Shown here one piece after another: positions 34,567-45,926 of a stretch of 64,000 nucleotides of DNA. The notes beneath the pieces were generated by a model, which was given only the letters and a program-made list of their open reading frames with translations, searched no databases and was not told the DNA's origin. Within the stretch, counting starts at the first letter, position 1. Each line of letters begins with the position of its first letter. Both the position numbers and the translations under genes were made by a program. Source of the stretch: Nocardia brasiliensis (lineage in GTDB: Bacteria > Actinomycetota > Actinomycetes > Mycobacteriales > Mycobacteriaceae); the NCBI RefSeq assembly GCF_011801125.1, contig NZ_CP046171.1:3906001-3970000 (forward strand), read 5' to 3'.

Positions 34567-35673
34567 TTACCCGGCACGTACCGGCACCGTGTCGCGGCCC
34601 AGTGCGAGGGCCAACCGCGCCACCGCCGCGTCGAGTCCCCGCTTCGGCAAGGGTGCGCCGTCGAACATCGAGATCACCGCGGTGTCCTCGACCCATTCCC
34701 AGGTCCCGGTGATGCGCCCGCCCACAACGACGATCGGCGAGATCCAGCCCGCCGTGCGGCTCACCTTCGCGCGATGATCGCCCGGCAGCAGCACGGTGTC
34801 ACCGGTGCCCGGCCCGAGCACGTACTGATCGAAACCGCCGAGCAGGTGCACCGAGCCGCTCGGGCGCGTGTCGGCGAGTTCGTCGGCGTCCACGCTGCGC
34901 ACGTAGCCGCGCCTGCCCTCCACCTCGACCTCGGTGATGGCCGCGCCCAGCTCCGAGAACCACCGGCGCAGGACGGTTTTGCGTAGGCTGCCGCGGCTGA
35001 GCCACGCGTCGAACGCCTCCGGCGTGGCCGGCCCGTAGGCGCCGAGGTAGGCCGTGATCGCCTGCGGGGCCGCGACATCCGGCTCGGGCAGGCCGGGCCA
35101 GTCCTTGATGATCTGGGCCGGATCGGCGAAGGTGATCTTGTTGCCCTGCGCCGGTCCGTGACAGATCGCGCCCTGCCAGGCAAGCGGTTTGAGTAGCGCG
35201 CCCCAGCCGGAACGCAACTGTTCACCGAGGTCCGCGAAGCCCGGTTCGGCGACGATCGCGGCGACCAGTTCCTCCCGGGTGAGTGTCTTACCGTCCAGCA
35301 CCCGGCGTACCTGTTCGGTCAAGGCCGCGACCTGGGCGGGCGACGCACCGAAGTTACGCTCCCAGGCCGGCTTCTCCCAGGTGCGGGCCGAGGCGATCAG
35401 CGCGAGACCGGCCGCGGCCGTCGCCGGGGTCAACGCGTGCAGTGTGCCGCGCATCGCCCACGTCTTGACCAGGGTGCCTTCCGCCAACGCGCGCACCAGC
35501 GCATCCGGCTCGGGTGTCGCGGCGCGCAATGCGACCGCCAACTCCGCCGACGAGGTGACCTGGGCCTGCACCCCCGCCAGCCGCGCGACGATCTCGGGCA
35601 CAGAGTCGGCGGGCGCGGACACGTACTGCCGCCGCAACCGCCACGCGAAAACCTGATCCCACGTGAGTCGCAC
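34567..35673 (-). CDS. HTH_42 winged-helix protein (AlkZ/YcaQ-like)
   Basis: A 368-residue protein of the HTH_42 superfamily. The segment VARLAGVQAQVTSSAELAVA near residue 40 contains QAQ, corresponding to the catalytic QxQ of AlkZ-type interstrand-crosslink DNA glycosylases. Later motifs include LVKTWAMRGTLHALTP, LGAYGPATPEAFDAWLS and LLGGFDQYVLGPG. This suggests a DNA glycosylase of the AlkZ group, which in Streptomyces protects against a DNA-crosslinking product; this protein's substrate is unknown. GTG 35673 is chosen because TAGGAG precedes it; the longer frame to 35697 lacks a site. It adjoins the exporter gene. Confidence 0.82.
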   Translation of the reverse strand: MRLTWDQVFAWRLRRQYVSAPADSVPEIVARLAGVQAQVTSSAELAVALRAATPEPDALVRALAEGTLVKTWAMRGTLHALTPATAAAGLALIASARTWEKPAWERNFGASPAQVAALTEQVRRVLDGKTLTREELVAAIVAEPGFADLGEQLRSGWGALLKPLAWQGAICHGPAQGNKITFADPAQIIKDWPGLPEPDVAAPQAITAYLGAYGPATPEAFDAWLSRGSLRKTVLRRWFSELGAAITEVEVEGRRGYVRSVDADELADTRPSGSVHLLGGFDQYVLGPGTGDTVLLPGDHRAKVSRTAGWISPIVVVGGRITGTWEWVEDTAVISMFDGAPLPKRGLDAAVARLALALGRDTVPVRAG

Positions 35674-35689
35674 GGGTCTCCTAAAAAAC

Positions 35690-36640
35690 TCAGCCAAGAA
35701 AGGTACTACAGAATGCCACGGTAGCGGCCACCACGCCGAAACCGGTGACCGTGGCGGCGATCACGCCGAGCAGCGCGGTGCGGGTGGTCGCCCGCCGGAT
35801 CGCGCTCACCGGGTCGAGCAGTCGTTCGGCGCGAACCAGCACGGCCGTGCCCGCCGCGGCCAGCGCACCCGACGGAACCGGTTCGGTGACACCGAGGATC
35901 GCGAGCAGGCCGCCGAGCAACGGCTCGGAACCGTATTTGCCCGCCGCCTTGTCGTCGGCGCACATCTCGAGCAGACGGCCGATCTCGGTCGCGCCCATGG
36001 TGACCAGGCGCAGACCGGGCAGGGTGGTCGCGATGCCGCGCAGCACCGCGGTCAACGGTGCGTGCCTGCCCGCCAGGTGTGCTTGCTCGTGCGCGAGAAC
36101 CGCGTCGAGCTGGTCGGGGGTCAGCGCGTCGAGCGCGCCGCTGGTGACGACGATGGTGTCCGGCTTGCCCGGCACGCAATAGGCTTGGCGCTGCGGCGAA
36201 TCCAGCACCAGCGCGTCGATGCCGGGCACCTGGCGCCCGACCAGTCGCAACGCCTTCGCGTGCGCCCTGGTGCGCCTGCGCATGTCCTTGACCACCGACA
36301 CCGCCCGCGCCACCACCGCGATCGTGCACGCGGCGACCAGCGCGCCGACCGCGAAGGTCGCGGCCTTGGTGGCGCCGCTGCCGTCCTCGTGCAACGGGGT
36401 CCACATGATCGCGAAGCAGGCACGCAACGCTTCGTGCGGATGTCCCCAGTAGGTGGCGAACTCGACCGTGAGCATGGTCGCCGCCGCGGCCCACGCGCCG
36501 AGCGTGCCGGTGATCGCCACGACCCACGCGACGATGCCAAGGCGCGGTGCGTTGCCACGCCGGGTCAACCGGGTCAGCACCGGCGGGCCGAGCACGGCCA
36601 CCACGATGCCGTAGAGCATCAGAGCTACGGCCAGGGTCAT
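35690..36640 (-). CDS. BlaR1/M56-type membrane metalloprotease
   Basis: A 316-residue protein with four membrane helices. The zinc-protease motif is LAHEQAHLAGRH (HExxH) near residue 181, and the downstream acidic motif EMCADDKAAGKYG supplies the third ligand. It lacks a penicillin-binding sensor domain, as do many actinobacterial M56/M48-like homologues. It overlaps the BlaI-type repressor gene by 4 bp. In BlaR1/MecR1 systems the protease triggers loss of the repressor; the stimulus here is unknown. Confidence 0.85.
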   Translation of the reverse strand: MTLAVALMLYGIVVAVLGPPVLTRLTRRGNAPRLGIVAWVVAITGTLGAWAAAATMLTVEFATYWGHPHEALRACFAIMWTPLHEDGSGATKAATFAVGALVAACTIAVVARAVSVVKDMRRRTRAHAKALRLVGRQVPGIDALVLDSPQRQAYCVPGKPDTIVVTSGALDALTPDQLDAVLAHEQAHLAGRHAPLTAVLRGIATTLPGLRLVTMGATEIGRLLEMCADDKAAGKYGSEPLLGGLLAILGVTEPVPSGALAAAGTAVLVRAERLLDPVSAIRRATTRTALLGVIAATVTGFGVVAATVAFCSTFLG

Positions 36641-37041
36641 GGGGCGGCGCCTTCGGCGCCCGGCGGTGCGTCCGGGGTCTTGCGGGCGGTGAGCCTGCGT
36701 AGCGCGGCACGCAGGCCCGCCGATTCCTCGGCGGTGATCCGGTCGACGAAATGACTCAGCACCAGATCGGAGCGCCCGCCCGAGCCGAGCGCCTCCAGCA
36801 TCAGCCTGGCGCTGTGTTCCTCGCGGGTCAGGGTGGGCCAGTACTTGTAGGCCTTACCGGAGCGCTCGCGCGCGAGCCAGCCCTTGCGATGCAGGTTGTC
36901 CATCGTGGACATGACGGTGGTGTACGCGATGTCGCGCTGTGCGGCCAGTTCGTCGAATATCTCGCGAACCGTGGTGTCCTCCGCGTCCCGATCCCAGATG
37001 CGGTCCATGATCACCGCCTCCAGGTCTCCAAATCCGCGCAC
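36637..37041 (-). CDS. BlaI/MecI/CopY-family transcriptional repressor
   Basis: A 134-residue winged-helix repressor. It opens FGDLEAVIMDRIWDRDAEDT, the BlaI N-terminal pattern, followed by TTVMSTMDNLHRKGWLARER (recognition helix and wing) and a dimerisation helix in the last third. GTG 37041 is chosen because the family normally begins a few residues before GDLE and GAGGGAG precedes it; the frame is open to 37149. It forms an operon with the downstream membrane protease, by which it is probably inactivated. Confidence 0.86.
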   Translation of the reverse strand: MRGFGDLEAVIMDRIWDRDAEDTTVREIFDELAAQRDIAYTTVMSTMDNLHRKGWLARERSGKAYKYWPTLTREEHSARLMLEALGSGGRSDLVLSHFVDRITAEESAGLRAALRRLTARKTPDAPPGAEGAAP

Positions 37042-37104
37042 TGTACCGACTCCCTCATCCAAAAGTGCCCTGCTGTCGGGCCAGAATACCGGTTCCTGCG
37101 GATT

Positions 37105-37128
37105 ACTACGTAGTTGAATCGTAGATTC
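37105..37128. promoter_or_regulatory. Candidate BlaI operator
   Basis: Two adjoining inverted repeats, ACTACGTAGT (37105-37114) and GAATC-GTA-GATTC (37116-37128), lie in the divergent promoter region between the blaI-like gene and dinB. The TACTACGTAGT type matches the style of BlaI-family operators. Confidence 0.45.
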
Positions 37129-37175
37129 ACCGGGTTGGTGGCCACGCACGGGGTTCCGGTCGTCGGCGGTCTATG

Positions 37176-37189
37176 CGAACATATGTTCG
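37176..37189 (+). promoter_or_regulatory. LexA (SOS) box at the dinB start
   Basis: CGAAC-ATAT-GTTCG, a perfect copy of the actinobacterial SOS-box core CGAAC-N4-GTTCG. It overlaps the ATG (37183) chosen for dinB, so either the transcript is leaderless or translation begins at the in-frame GTG at 37189. Confidence 0.7.
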
Positions 37190-38415
37190 TGTCCGACGCG
37201 CCCGCCTCCCGTTCGCGGATCGCCGCGCGCGCCGACGCGTCGATCCTGCACGCCGACCTCGACTCCTTCTATGCCTCGGTCGAACAGCGCGACAACCCGC
37301 GCCTGCGCGGCAAGCCGGTGATCGTCGGCGGCGGGGTCGTACTCGCGGCGAGCTACGAGGCGAAAGCGTTCGGGGTGCGCACGCCGATGAACGGCGGGCA
37401 GGCGCGGCGGCTGTGCCCGCACGCCATCGTGGTGCCGCCGCGCATGTCGGCCTACGCCGAGGCGAGCAAAGCCGTGTTCGAGGTCTTCCACGACACCACC
37501 CCGGTGGTCGAGGGCATTTCCATCGACGAGGCGTTCCTCGACGTGGGCGGACTGCGGCGCATCGCGGGTGCGCCCGTCGACATCGCCGAGCGGTTACGCG
37601 CGCGGGTGCGCGCACAGGTCGGCCTGCCGATCTCGGTCGGCATCGCGCGCACCAAGTTCCTGGCCAAGGTCGCCAGTGCGGTCGCCAAACCGGACGGGCT
37701 GCGCGTCGTCGCGCCGGACGGCGAACTCGACTTCTTGCATCCGCTGCCGGTCGAAAGGCTGTGGGGCGTCGGCGATGTCACCGCGCGTGCCTTGCATGAA
37801 CACGGCATCACCCGGGTCGGCCAGCTCGCCGAGCTCGGGGAGAGTCCGTTGCGCGCCATCCTCGGTCCCGGCGCGGCGCGACATCTCTACGCGTTGGCGT
37901 GGGCTCGGGATCCGCGCCGGGTCGAGACGGGCGTGCGCCGTCGCTCGATCGGCGCGCAACGCGCCCTCGGACGCGTCCCGCATCCGCCCGATGAGATCGA
38001 GGCCTACCTACACGGTCTCACCGACCGGCTCGGGCGGCGGTTGCGCGCGGCCGAGCGCATCGCGCGAACCGTGGTGCTGCGCCTGCGCTTCGACGATTTC
38101 GCCCGCGCCACCCGCTCGCACACCCTCGCCGAGGCCACCGATCACACCGAGACCCTGCTCGGCGCGGCCCGCACGCTGCTCGCGGCGGCCACCCCGATGA
38201 TCGAGGAGCGCGGCCTCACCCTGATCGGCCTGGCCTTCACCAACCTCGAGCACGCCGACCCCTATCAACTTCCCCTCCCCTTCGACCATCGCCCCGGCAA
38301 CACCCTCGACGCCACCCTGGACAGCCTGCGCCACCGCTTCGGCTCCACCGCGATCACCCGCGCCGCCCTGCTCACCCGCGGCGAAGGCCTCTCCGTCCCG
38401 CTCCTACCCGACTGA
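37183..38415 (+). CDS. dinB: DNA polymerase IV (Y-family, DinB)
   Basis: A 410-residue Y-family polymerase for lesion bypass. Catalytic acidic residues are in ILHADLDSFYASVEQRDNP near residue 21 and SIDEAFLDVGGL near 110. The fingers region GGGVVLAASYEAKAFGVRTP, the helix-hairpin-helix thumb (LWGVGDVTARALHEHGITRVG) and the little-finger region follow. PYQLPLPF near the end resembles a beta-clamp binding motif. A perfect LexA box overlaps the start, implying induction by DNA damage. ATG 37183 is taken as the start; an upstream extension to 37114 would cross the promoter. Confidence 0.9.
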   Translation: MFVSDAPASRSRIAARADASILHADLDSFYASVEQRDNPRLRGKPVIVGGGVVLAASYEAKAFGVRTPMNGGQARRLCPHAIVVPPRMSAYAEASKAVFEVFHDTTPVVEGISIDEAFLDVGGLRRIAGAPVDIAERLRARVRAQVGLPISVGIARTKFLAKVASAVAKPDGLRVVAPDGELDFLHPLPVERLWGVGDVTARALHEHGITRVGQLAELGESPLRAILGPGAARHLYALAWARDPRRVETGVRRRSIGAQRALGRVPHPPDEIEAYLHGLTDRLGRRLRAAERIARTVVLRLRFDDFARATRSHTLAEATDHTETLLGAARTLLAAATPMIEERGLTLIGLAFTNLEHADPYQLPLPFDHRPGNTLDATLDSLRHRFGSTAITRAALLTRGEGLSVPLLPD

Positions 38416-38420
38416 CCCCG

Positions 38421-39017
38421 TTACCCGTCGAGCTCCCCGAACAAGATCGTCGCCGGGAACGGGCTTTCCAGCGTCACGGCCTCCTGGTGGGTGTCGACCA
38501 GGCGGTACACCCGGGTCGCCCAGTCGAGGCGATACTCCTGAATCATCTTCACGTACAAACTCGCATCCAGATGGACGACGAGGTAGACGGGAATGCCCTC
38601 GTAGGCGTATTCCGCCAGTTTGTCGACGGTGTCGGTGTAGCCGGAACCGGGCGACACCACCTCGACGACCAGCAGGGCATCGCCGGTGGTCAGCTTCGTT
38701 CCGCGCTCGACACACCGATAGACGGTGACGTCTGGTCGACGAAACGAGAACGCGCCGTCGCGATTCTGCCGCCGGGTGAAGCGAACGTCGACATCGGTCG
38801 ACACTCGCGTGCACGGGTCCTGCGGTTTCACCGCTTCCAGATGGTTGGCCAACCGGCGAGCGACGTCACTGTGCTCAGGAGAGCCGCTCTGACAACGAAT
38901 GATGTTGCCGTCGATGACCTCGATGAGTTTGCGCAGCTCGTCCGGCAGCACGTCGTAGTCGGCCTCGGTCATTTCCAAGGCGCCCGGATCGTCGGCCCAT
39001 ACCGGAAGAACGCTCAC
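38421..39017 (-). CDS. Uma2 family (DUF820) endonuclease-like protein
   Basis: A 198-residue PD-(D/E)xK-fold protein of the Uma2 family. The core is RRPDVTVYRCVER (Asp), LLVVEVVSPGSGYTDTVDKL with the Glu and following Lys, then YAYEGIPVYLVV, in the usual order. Uma2 proteins are numerous in cyanobacteria and actinobacteria and are thought to be nucleases; function is not proven. It is convergent with dinB, 5 bp apart, with no other partner. Confidence 0.85.
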   Translation of the reverse strand: MSVLPVWADDPGALEMTEADYDVLPDELRKLIEVIDGNIIRCQSGSPEHSDVARRLANHLEAVKPQDPCTRVSTDVDVRFTRRQNRDGAFSFRRPDVTVYRCVERGTKLTTGDALLVVEVVSPGSGYTDTVDKLAEYAYEGIPVYLVVHLDASLYVKMIQEYRLDWATRVYRLVDTHQEAVTLESPFPATILFGELDG

Positions 39018-39110
39018 TGACTGCCTCGCTCGGAGTAGGGCTATCGGTCGATGGTCATGCTACGCGGGCCGGTGGCACGGGCTGGTGATCGTTGAGAGGC
39101 CGTGGCGGGT

Positions 39111-39524
39111 TCAGGGGGTGGGTTGGGGGCGGGTGGCGGCGAGGGCTTCTTCTTGGATGCGGGGGAATTGGGCGGCCATGGCTTCGGCGAGGGTTTGCGC
39201 GGCCGAGAGGGGGCGGACCATGACCGTGAGGGCGTCGATCTTGCCGGTCTCGTCGTAGTGCAGGAAGTCGCAGCCGTTGACGGTCTTGCCGTTGACGGTG
39301 GCCTCGAAGACGAGGGCGTGGTCGCGCCCGTCGGCATCGCCGATCTCGCGCAGGTAGCGGAAGTCCTCGAAGACGCGCAGCACACCGCGCAGGATCGCGG
39401 TGGTGATCGCCTTGCCCGGGTAGGGCTTGAAGGCGACCGGGCTGGTGAAGACGACATCGTCGGCGAACAGCGCTTCCATCGCCTCGACGTCGCGGGCCTC
39501 GACCGCCTCGCGGAACGTGGTCAT
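39111..39524 (-). CDS. NTF2-like (SnoaL) domain protein
   Basis: A 137-residue cone-shaped NTF2-like protein. The opening FREAVEARDVEAMEALFADD followed by VVFTSPV is the family hallmark, with further strands in FEDFRYLREIGDADGRDHAL and VNGCDFLHYDETGKIDALTV. Members include polyketide cyclases, isomerases and binding proteins; no catalytic pair can be assigned with confidence. It stands alone on the minus strand downstream of the Calvin-cycle genes. Confidence 0.82.
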   Translation of the reverse strand: MTTFREAVEARDVEAMEALFADDVVFTSPVAFKPYPGKAITTAILRGVLRVFEDFRYLREIGDADGRDHALVFEATVNGKTVNGCDFLHYDETGKIDALTVMVRPLSAAQTLAEAMAAQFPRIQEEALAATRPQPTP

Positions 39525-39643
39525 ATCCCACCTCGCATATGCAACTCGTTGAATAGGATCGGCTCGACACTAACCCAGCAACCGGCCCTTTCACCAGGGG
39601 TGCATCCGATGCGGGTCGGCAGCGCGTGCCGAAACCGGCCCGC

Positions 39644-40522
39644 TCAGTGAGAACGCTTGGGGCGCTTGTCCATCAACCGCAGGATCAACGGCGTGAAGAT
39701 CAACTGCATGGCCAGATCCATCTTGCCGCCGGGCACCACGATGCAGTTGGGCCGCGACATGAACGAGTCGTGCAGCATCGAGAGCAGATACGGGAAGTCG
39801 ATCACCTTCGGATCGGCGAAGCGGATCACCACGAAGCTCTCGTCGGCGGTGGGGATGCTGCGCGCGATGAACGGATTGGAGGTGTCCACGGTCGGCACCC
39901 GCTGGAAGTTGACGTAGGTGTGGGAGAACTGCGGGCAGATGTATTTCACGTAGTCGGGCATCCGGCGCAGGATCGTGTCGATCACCGCCTCGCTGGAATA
40001 GCCGCGTTCGGTCTTGTCCCGGATGACCTTCTGAATCCATTCCAGATTGACGATGGGCACCACCCCGACCAGCAGATCCGCGTACTGCGCGACATTCACG
40101 CTGTCGGTGATCGCGGCGCCGTGCAGCCCCTCGTAGAACAGCAGGTCGCTGCCGGGCGCCAGGTCTTCCCACGGGGTGAACGTGCCCGCGGGCTGCCCGT
40201 AGGGTTCGGCCTCGCGCTCGTCGTGCAGATACTTTCGCACCTGCCCGACCCCCGTCTCGCCGTAGTCGCGAAACAACTGCTCGAGCTCCTTCAGCAGATT
40301 CGCCTCCTCCCCGAAATGCGAGAAGGTCAGATTGCGACTCTGCTCGGCCTCGGCCATCGCCAGCTTCATCTCGTTGCGGTCGTAGCGGTGGAACGAGTCG
40401 CCCTCCACCACAACGGCGTTGATCCCTTCGCGGCGGAAGATCTCTTGGAAGGTCCGCGTGACGCTGGTCGTGCCCGCACCGGATGATCCGGTGATGGCGA
40501 CGACGGGGTGTTTGACCGACAT
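39644..40522 (-). CDS. cbbP: Phosphoribulokinase
   Basis: A 292-residue class I (bacterial) phosphoribulokinase, converting ribulose 5-phosphate to ribulose 1,5-bisphosphate with ATP. The P-loop is GSSGAGTTSV at residue ~12, the substrate region GDSFHRYDRNEMKLAMAEAE follows and LLFYEGLHGA contains the catalytic acidic residue. VPGGKMDLAMQLIFTPLI closes the protein. It is the last gene of the minus-strand cbb set, 27 bp behind the phosphatase gene. Length and motifs are complete. Confidence 0.95.
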   Translation of the reverse strand: MSVKHPVVAITGSSGAGTTSVTRTFQEIFRREGINAVVVEGDSFHRYDRNEMKLAMAEAEQSRNLTFSHFGEEANLLKELEQLFRDYGETGVGQVRKYLHDEREAEPYGQPAGTFTPWEDLAPGSDLLFYEGLHGAAITDSVNVAQYADLLVGVVPIVNLEWIQKVIRDKTERGYSSEAVIDTILRRMPDYVKYICPQFSHTYVNFQRVPTVDTSNPFIARSIPTADESFVVIRFADPKVIDFPYLLSMLHDSFMSRPNCIVVPGGKMDLAMQLIFTPLILRLMDKRPKRSH

Positions 40523-40549
40523 GGCACCTCCTCGATGGCCGGACAGAAC

Positions 40550-41629
40550 TCAATGCGGCGCGGGCCGGAACAGGGAGCGCGTCCCGAACAGTGAGCTGTC
40601 GAAGCTGGGCCCCGCGTCGGGCTCGCTGTGATAGCGCTCGATCCGCTCCACCTCGTTGCGCGAGCCGAAGATCAGCGGCACCTGGTGATGCACGTCCTCC
40701 GGTGGCACCTCGAGCACCCGTTCCCCGCCGGTGGTCGCCCACCCGCCCGCCTGTTCGACGATGAACGCGATCGGATTGGCGCCGTAGAGCAGCGAGACCC
40801 GGCCCGGACGCCGCGGGGGCCGGTTGTCGTGCGGATAGAGATAGACCCCGCCGCGGGTCAGGATGTGGAAGGTGTCGGCGACCAACGAGGCGACCCAGCG
40901 CATGTTGAAGTCGCGCCCGCGCGGCCCCTCCACGCCGTCGAGACACTCGTGCACGTACCGGCGCACCGGACGTTCCCAGAACCGCTCATTGGCGGCGTTG
41001 ATCGCGAAACCTGAGGTGTCCTCGGGGATGCGCATGCGCGGGTGGGTCAGCACGAACGCGCCGATCTCGCGATCGAGGGTGAACCCGTCCACCCCACGGC
41101 CCGTGGTGAGCACCAGCATCGTCGCCGGGCCGTACAGGGTGAAGCCCGCGCACACCTGATGCACCCCGGCCTGCAGGAAATCGGCTGCCGCCGGCCCGGT
41201 TTCGCGCGGCTCGGGGGCGCGCAGCACGCTGAAGATGGTCCCGACGGGCAGATTCACGTCGATGTTGGACGACCCGTCGAGCGGATCGAACGCCAGCAGA
41301 TACTTGCCGCGCCGATGCGCGTCGGGCACCGGATGAATCGCCGACATCTGTTCGGAGAGCAGCGCGGCCAGATGCCCCGTCCACTGCGTCTCGGCGACCA
41401 TGATGTCGTTGGCGATCGCGTCGAGCTTGCGATGCACCGTCGGCGGCAGATTGTCCGGCTCCGCCGCGCCCAGCGAGCCGACAATGGCTCCCCTGGTCAC
41501 CTGATTGGCGATGATCTTCGTCGCCGTCGCCACGACATTGACCAGGGCGGAGAATTCACCGGACGAGCCGGGATGGCGATGCTCCTCCTCGATCGTATAG
41601 CGGGTGAGCGTCTTCAGTCCTTCTGGCAT
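40550..41629 (-). CDS. cbbF: Fructose-1,6-bisphosphatase class I
   Basis: A 359-residue class I fructose-1,6-bisphosphatase. The metal site FDPLDGSSNIDVNLPVGTIF is at about residue 115 and the substrate-binding RYVHECLDGVEG and GGVYLYPHDNRPP segments follow. It releases phosphate from fructose 1,6-bisphosphate and may also act on sedoheptulose bisphosphate, as Calvin-cycle members do (family knowledge). Its start is 12 bp after the cbbX stop, so it belongs to the cbb operon. Confidence 0.94.
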   Translation of the reverse strand: MPEGLKTLTRYTIEEEHRHPGSSGEFSALVNVVATATKIIANQVTRGAIVGSLGAAEPDNLPPTVHRKLDAIANDIMVAETQWTGHLAALLSEQMSAIHPVPDAHRRGKYLLAFDPLDGSSNIDVNLPVGTIFSVLRAPEPRETGPAAADFLQAGVHQVCAGFTLYGPATMLVLTTGRGVDGFTLDREIGAFVLTHPRMRIPEDTSGFAINAANERFWERPVRRYVHECLDGVEGPRGRDFNMRWVASLVADTFHILTRGGVYLYPHDNRPPRRPGRVSLLYGANPIAFIVEQAGGWATTGGERVLEVPPEDVHHQVPLIFGSRNEVERIERYHSEPDAGPSFDSSLFGTRSLFRPAPH

Positions 41630-41641
41630 GGGCGCCTCTCC

Positions 41642-42664
41642 TCACGCCGGAGCCCGCGCGGTCGGCCCGTCCGGCGGGTCGGTGGTCACTCGGCCGTGCT
41701 CGAACACGCTGCTGCCGTAGACATCCCGGTCGGTCAGCGTGATCAGATCGGACTTGCCGAGCGGGCGATGCAGCTCGACAAGCCGTTTCGCCTGCCGCAG
41801 GCGGCAGCGGTCCAGGGCGTTGCGCACGCTGCGCGCGTTGGAGAACCGCGGCCGGGCCATCCGCAGCGTCAGATACTCCGCGAACGCGGCGTGCGCGGCC
41901 GCGTCGAACCGGAAGTTCTCCCGCGCCACCATCAATTCGGCGATGCCGAGCAGTTCCGCGTGGGTGTAGTCGGCGAACTCCAGGTGGTGGGCGACCCGCG
42001 AGGACAGGCCGGGATTGGCGGAGAAGAAGCGCTCCATCCGATCCGGATAGCCGGCGAAGATCACCACCAGGTTGGCGCGCTCGCTTTCCATCTCCTGCAA
42101 CAGGATCTCGATGACCTCCTGCCCGTAGTCGCGCTCGTTCTCCGGGCGGAACAGGTAGTAGGCCTCGTCGATGAACAGCACCCCGCCCGCCGCCTTGGCC
42201 AGCGCCTCCTTGGTCTTGGGCGCGGTGTGGCCGATGAACTGGCCCACCAGATCGTCGCGGGTGACGGTGTGCACCTTGGGTTTACGGATGTAACCCAGCG
42301 CGTGCAGCATCTCGGCCATGCGCAGCGCGACGGTGGTCTTGCCGGTGCCGGGACCGCCCGTGAAGCTCATGTGCATGGTGGGCCGCGACGCACTCAACCC
42401 GAAGCGCTGCCTGGCCCGATCGACCAGCAGCAGCGCCGCGATCTCGCGCACCCGGCCCTTCACGTTCGCCAGGCCGACGAGCTCGGCGTCGAGCCTGCGC
42501 AACGTCTCCTCGACGTCGTTACCCGCGATATCGGTCGAAAGGTCGAGCAGCGCATCGGCATCCAGCGGTTCCGGCTCGGCCTCGACGGCAGGCTCGGGGC
42601 GCACCGGCCTGCCGTCACCGGCGCCGGGGCGGTGCAGCCGGAAACCGTTCTGCTCAGCCGCCAT
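41642..42664 (-). CDS. cbbX: CbbX, red-type Rubisco activase (AAA+)
   Basis: A 340-residue AAA+ protein that remodels inhibited red-type Rubisco. Walker A is [12 protein letters not shown] near residue 124, Walker B is [20 protein letters not shown] near 188, and the pore-loop region contains [15 protein letters not shown] proline-rich extension of about 40 residues precedes the AAA+ region. The start overlaps the cbbS stop by 11 bp, indicating translational coupling. CbbX with red-type CbbLS is the usual pairing. Confidence 0.95.
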   Translation of the reverse strand: MAAEQNGFRLHRPGAGDGRPVRPEPAVEAEPEPLDADALLDLSTDIAGNDVEETLRRLDAELVGLANVKGRVREIAALLLVDRARQRFGLSASRPTMHMSFTGGPGTGKTTVALRMAEMLHALGYIRKPKVHTVTRDDLVGQFIGHTAPKTKEALAKAAGGVLFIDEAYYLFRPENERDYGQEVIEILLQEMESERANLVVIFAGYPDRMERFFSANPGLSSRVAHHLEFADYTHAELLGIAELMVARENFRFDAAAHAAFAEYLTLRMARPRFSNARSVRNALDRCRLRQAKRLVELHRPLGKSDLITLTDRDVYGSSVFEHGRVTTDPPDGPTARAPA

Positions 42665-43076
42665 ACCGCCGCCCCTGGCGGTCGTCGGTGGCGTAGGAGT
42701 GGAACCCGTACTGCTGGCGGCGATCCGAGCCTTCCGCGCGGGTCAGCACGAAGCCGGGTTCGTCGGCCGGACGCTGCACCAGAAAGCTCAGCGCGGTGGT
42801 CTGCCTGCCGTAGCGGGCATCATAGGCCAGCACCCGGACGTAGTGGTGCGGGAAAGTCGCACGGCAGGCGTTGATCTCGGCGAGCACACCGTCGGGCTCG
42901 TCCAGATCGAACAGCGGCAGACCCCACATCTCCCAGTAGGCGTTACGCGGATGCGGATCGTCGGTGTACTCGATCGACACCGGCCAGCTGTTGAGCAGCG
43001 CGTACCGCACCTGCGCGGCGATCTCGGCATCGGTGAATTCCGGCAGGTAGGAAAAGGTTCCGTGACGCAGATACAT
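42654..43076 (-). CDS. cbbS: Rubisco small subunit, red type
   Basis: A 140-residue small subunit. It opens with [20 protein letters not shown] and includes [40 protein letters not shown] and a C-terminal beta-hairpin extension that marks the red-type (form IC/ID) enzymes. It assembles with CbbL into the hexadecamer. The gene starts 18 bp downstream of the cbbL stop and overlaps cbbX. Confidence 0.95.
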   Translation of the reverse strand: MYLRHGTFSYLPEFTDAEIAAQVRYALLNSWPVSIEYTDDPHPRNAYWEMWGLPLFDLDEPDGVLAEINACRATFPHHYVRVLAYDARYGRQTTALSFLVQRPADEPGFVLTRAEGSDRRQQYGFHSYATDDRQGRRYGG

Positions 43077-43094
43077 GAGCGGGCTCCTGGGCGG

Positions 43095-45782
<2,688 letters not shown>

Positions 45783-45926
45783 GGATTCGCGGTCCGGACC
45801 GGGCAGCTGGTCAGATCTCGCGGACGCCGGTGGGCGGCATCGGGATAGCTCGCCCCGCATACCGGGCGCGCCGAACTCCGGCCTCCGCAATGGCCGAGCA
45901 AGGCCGGGACCGCCGACAGTAGGGTT

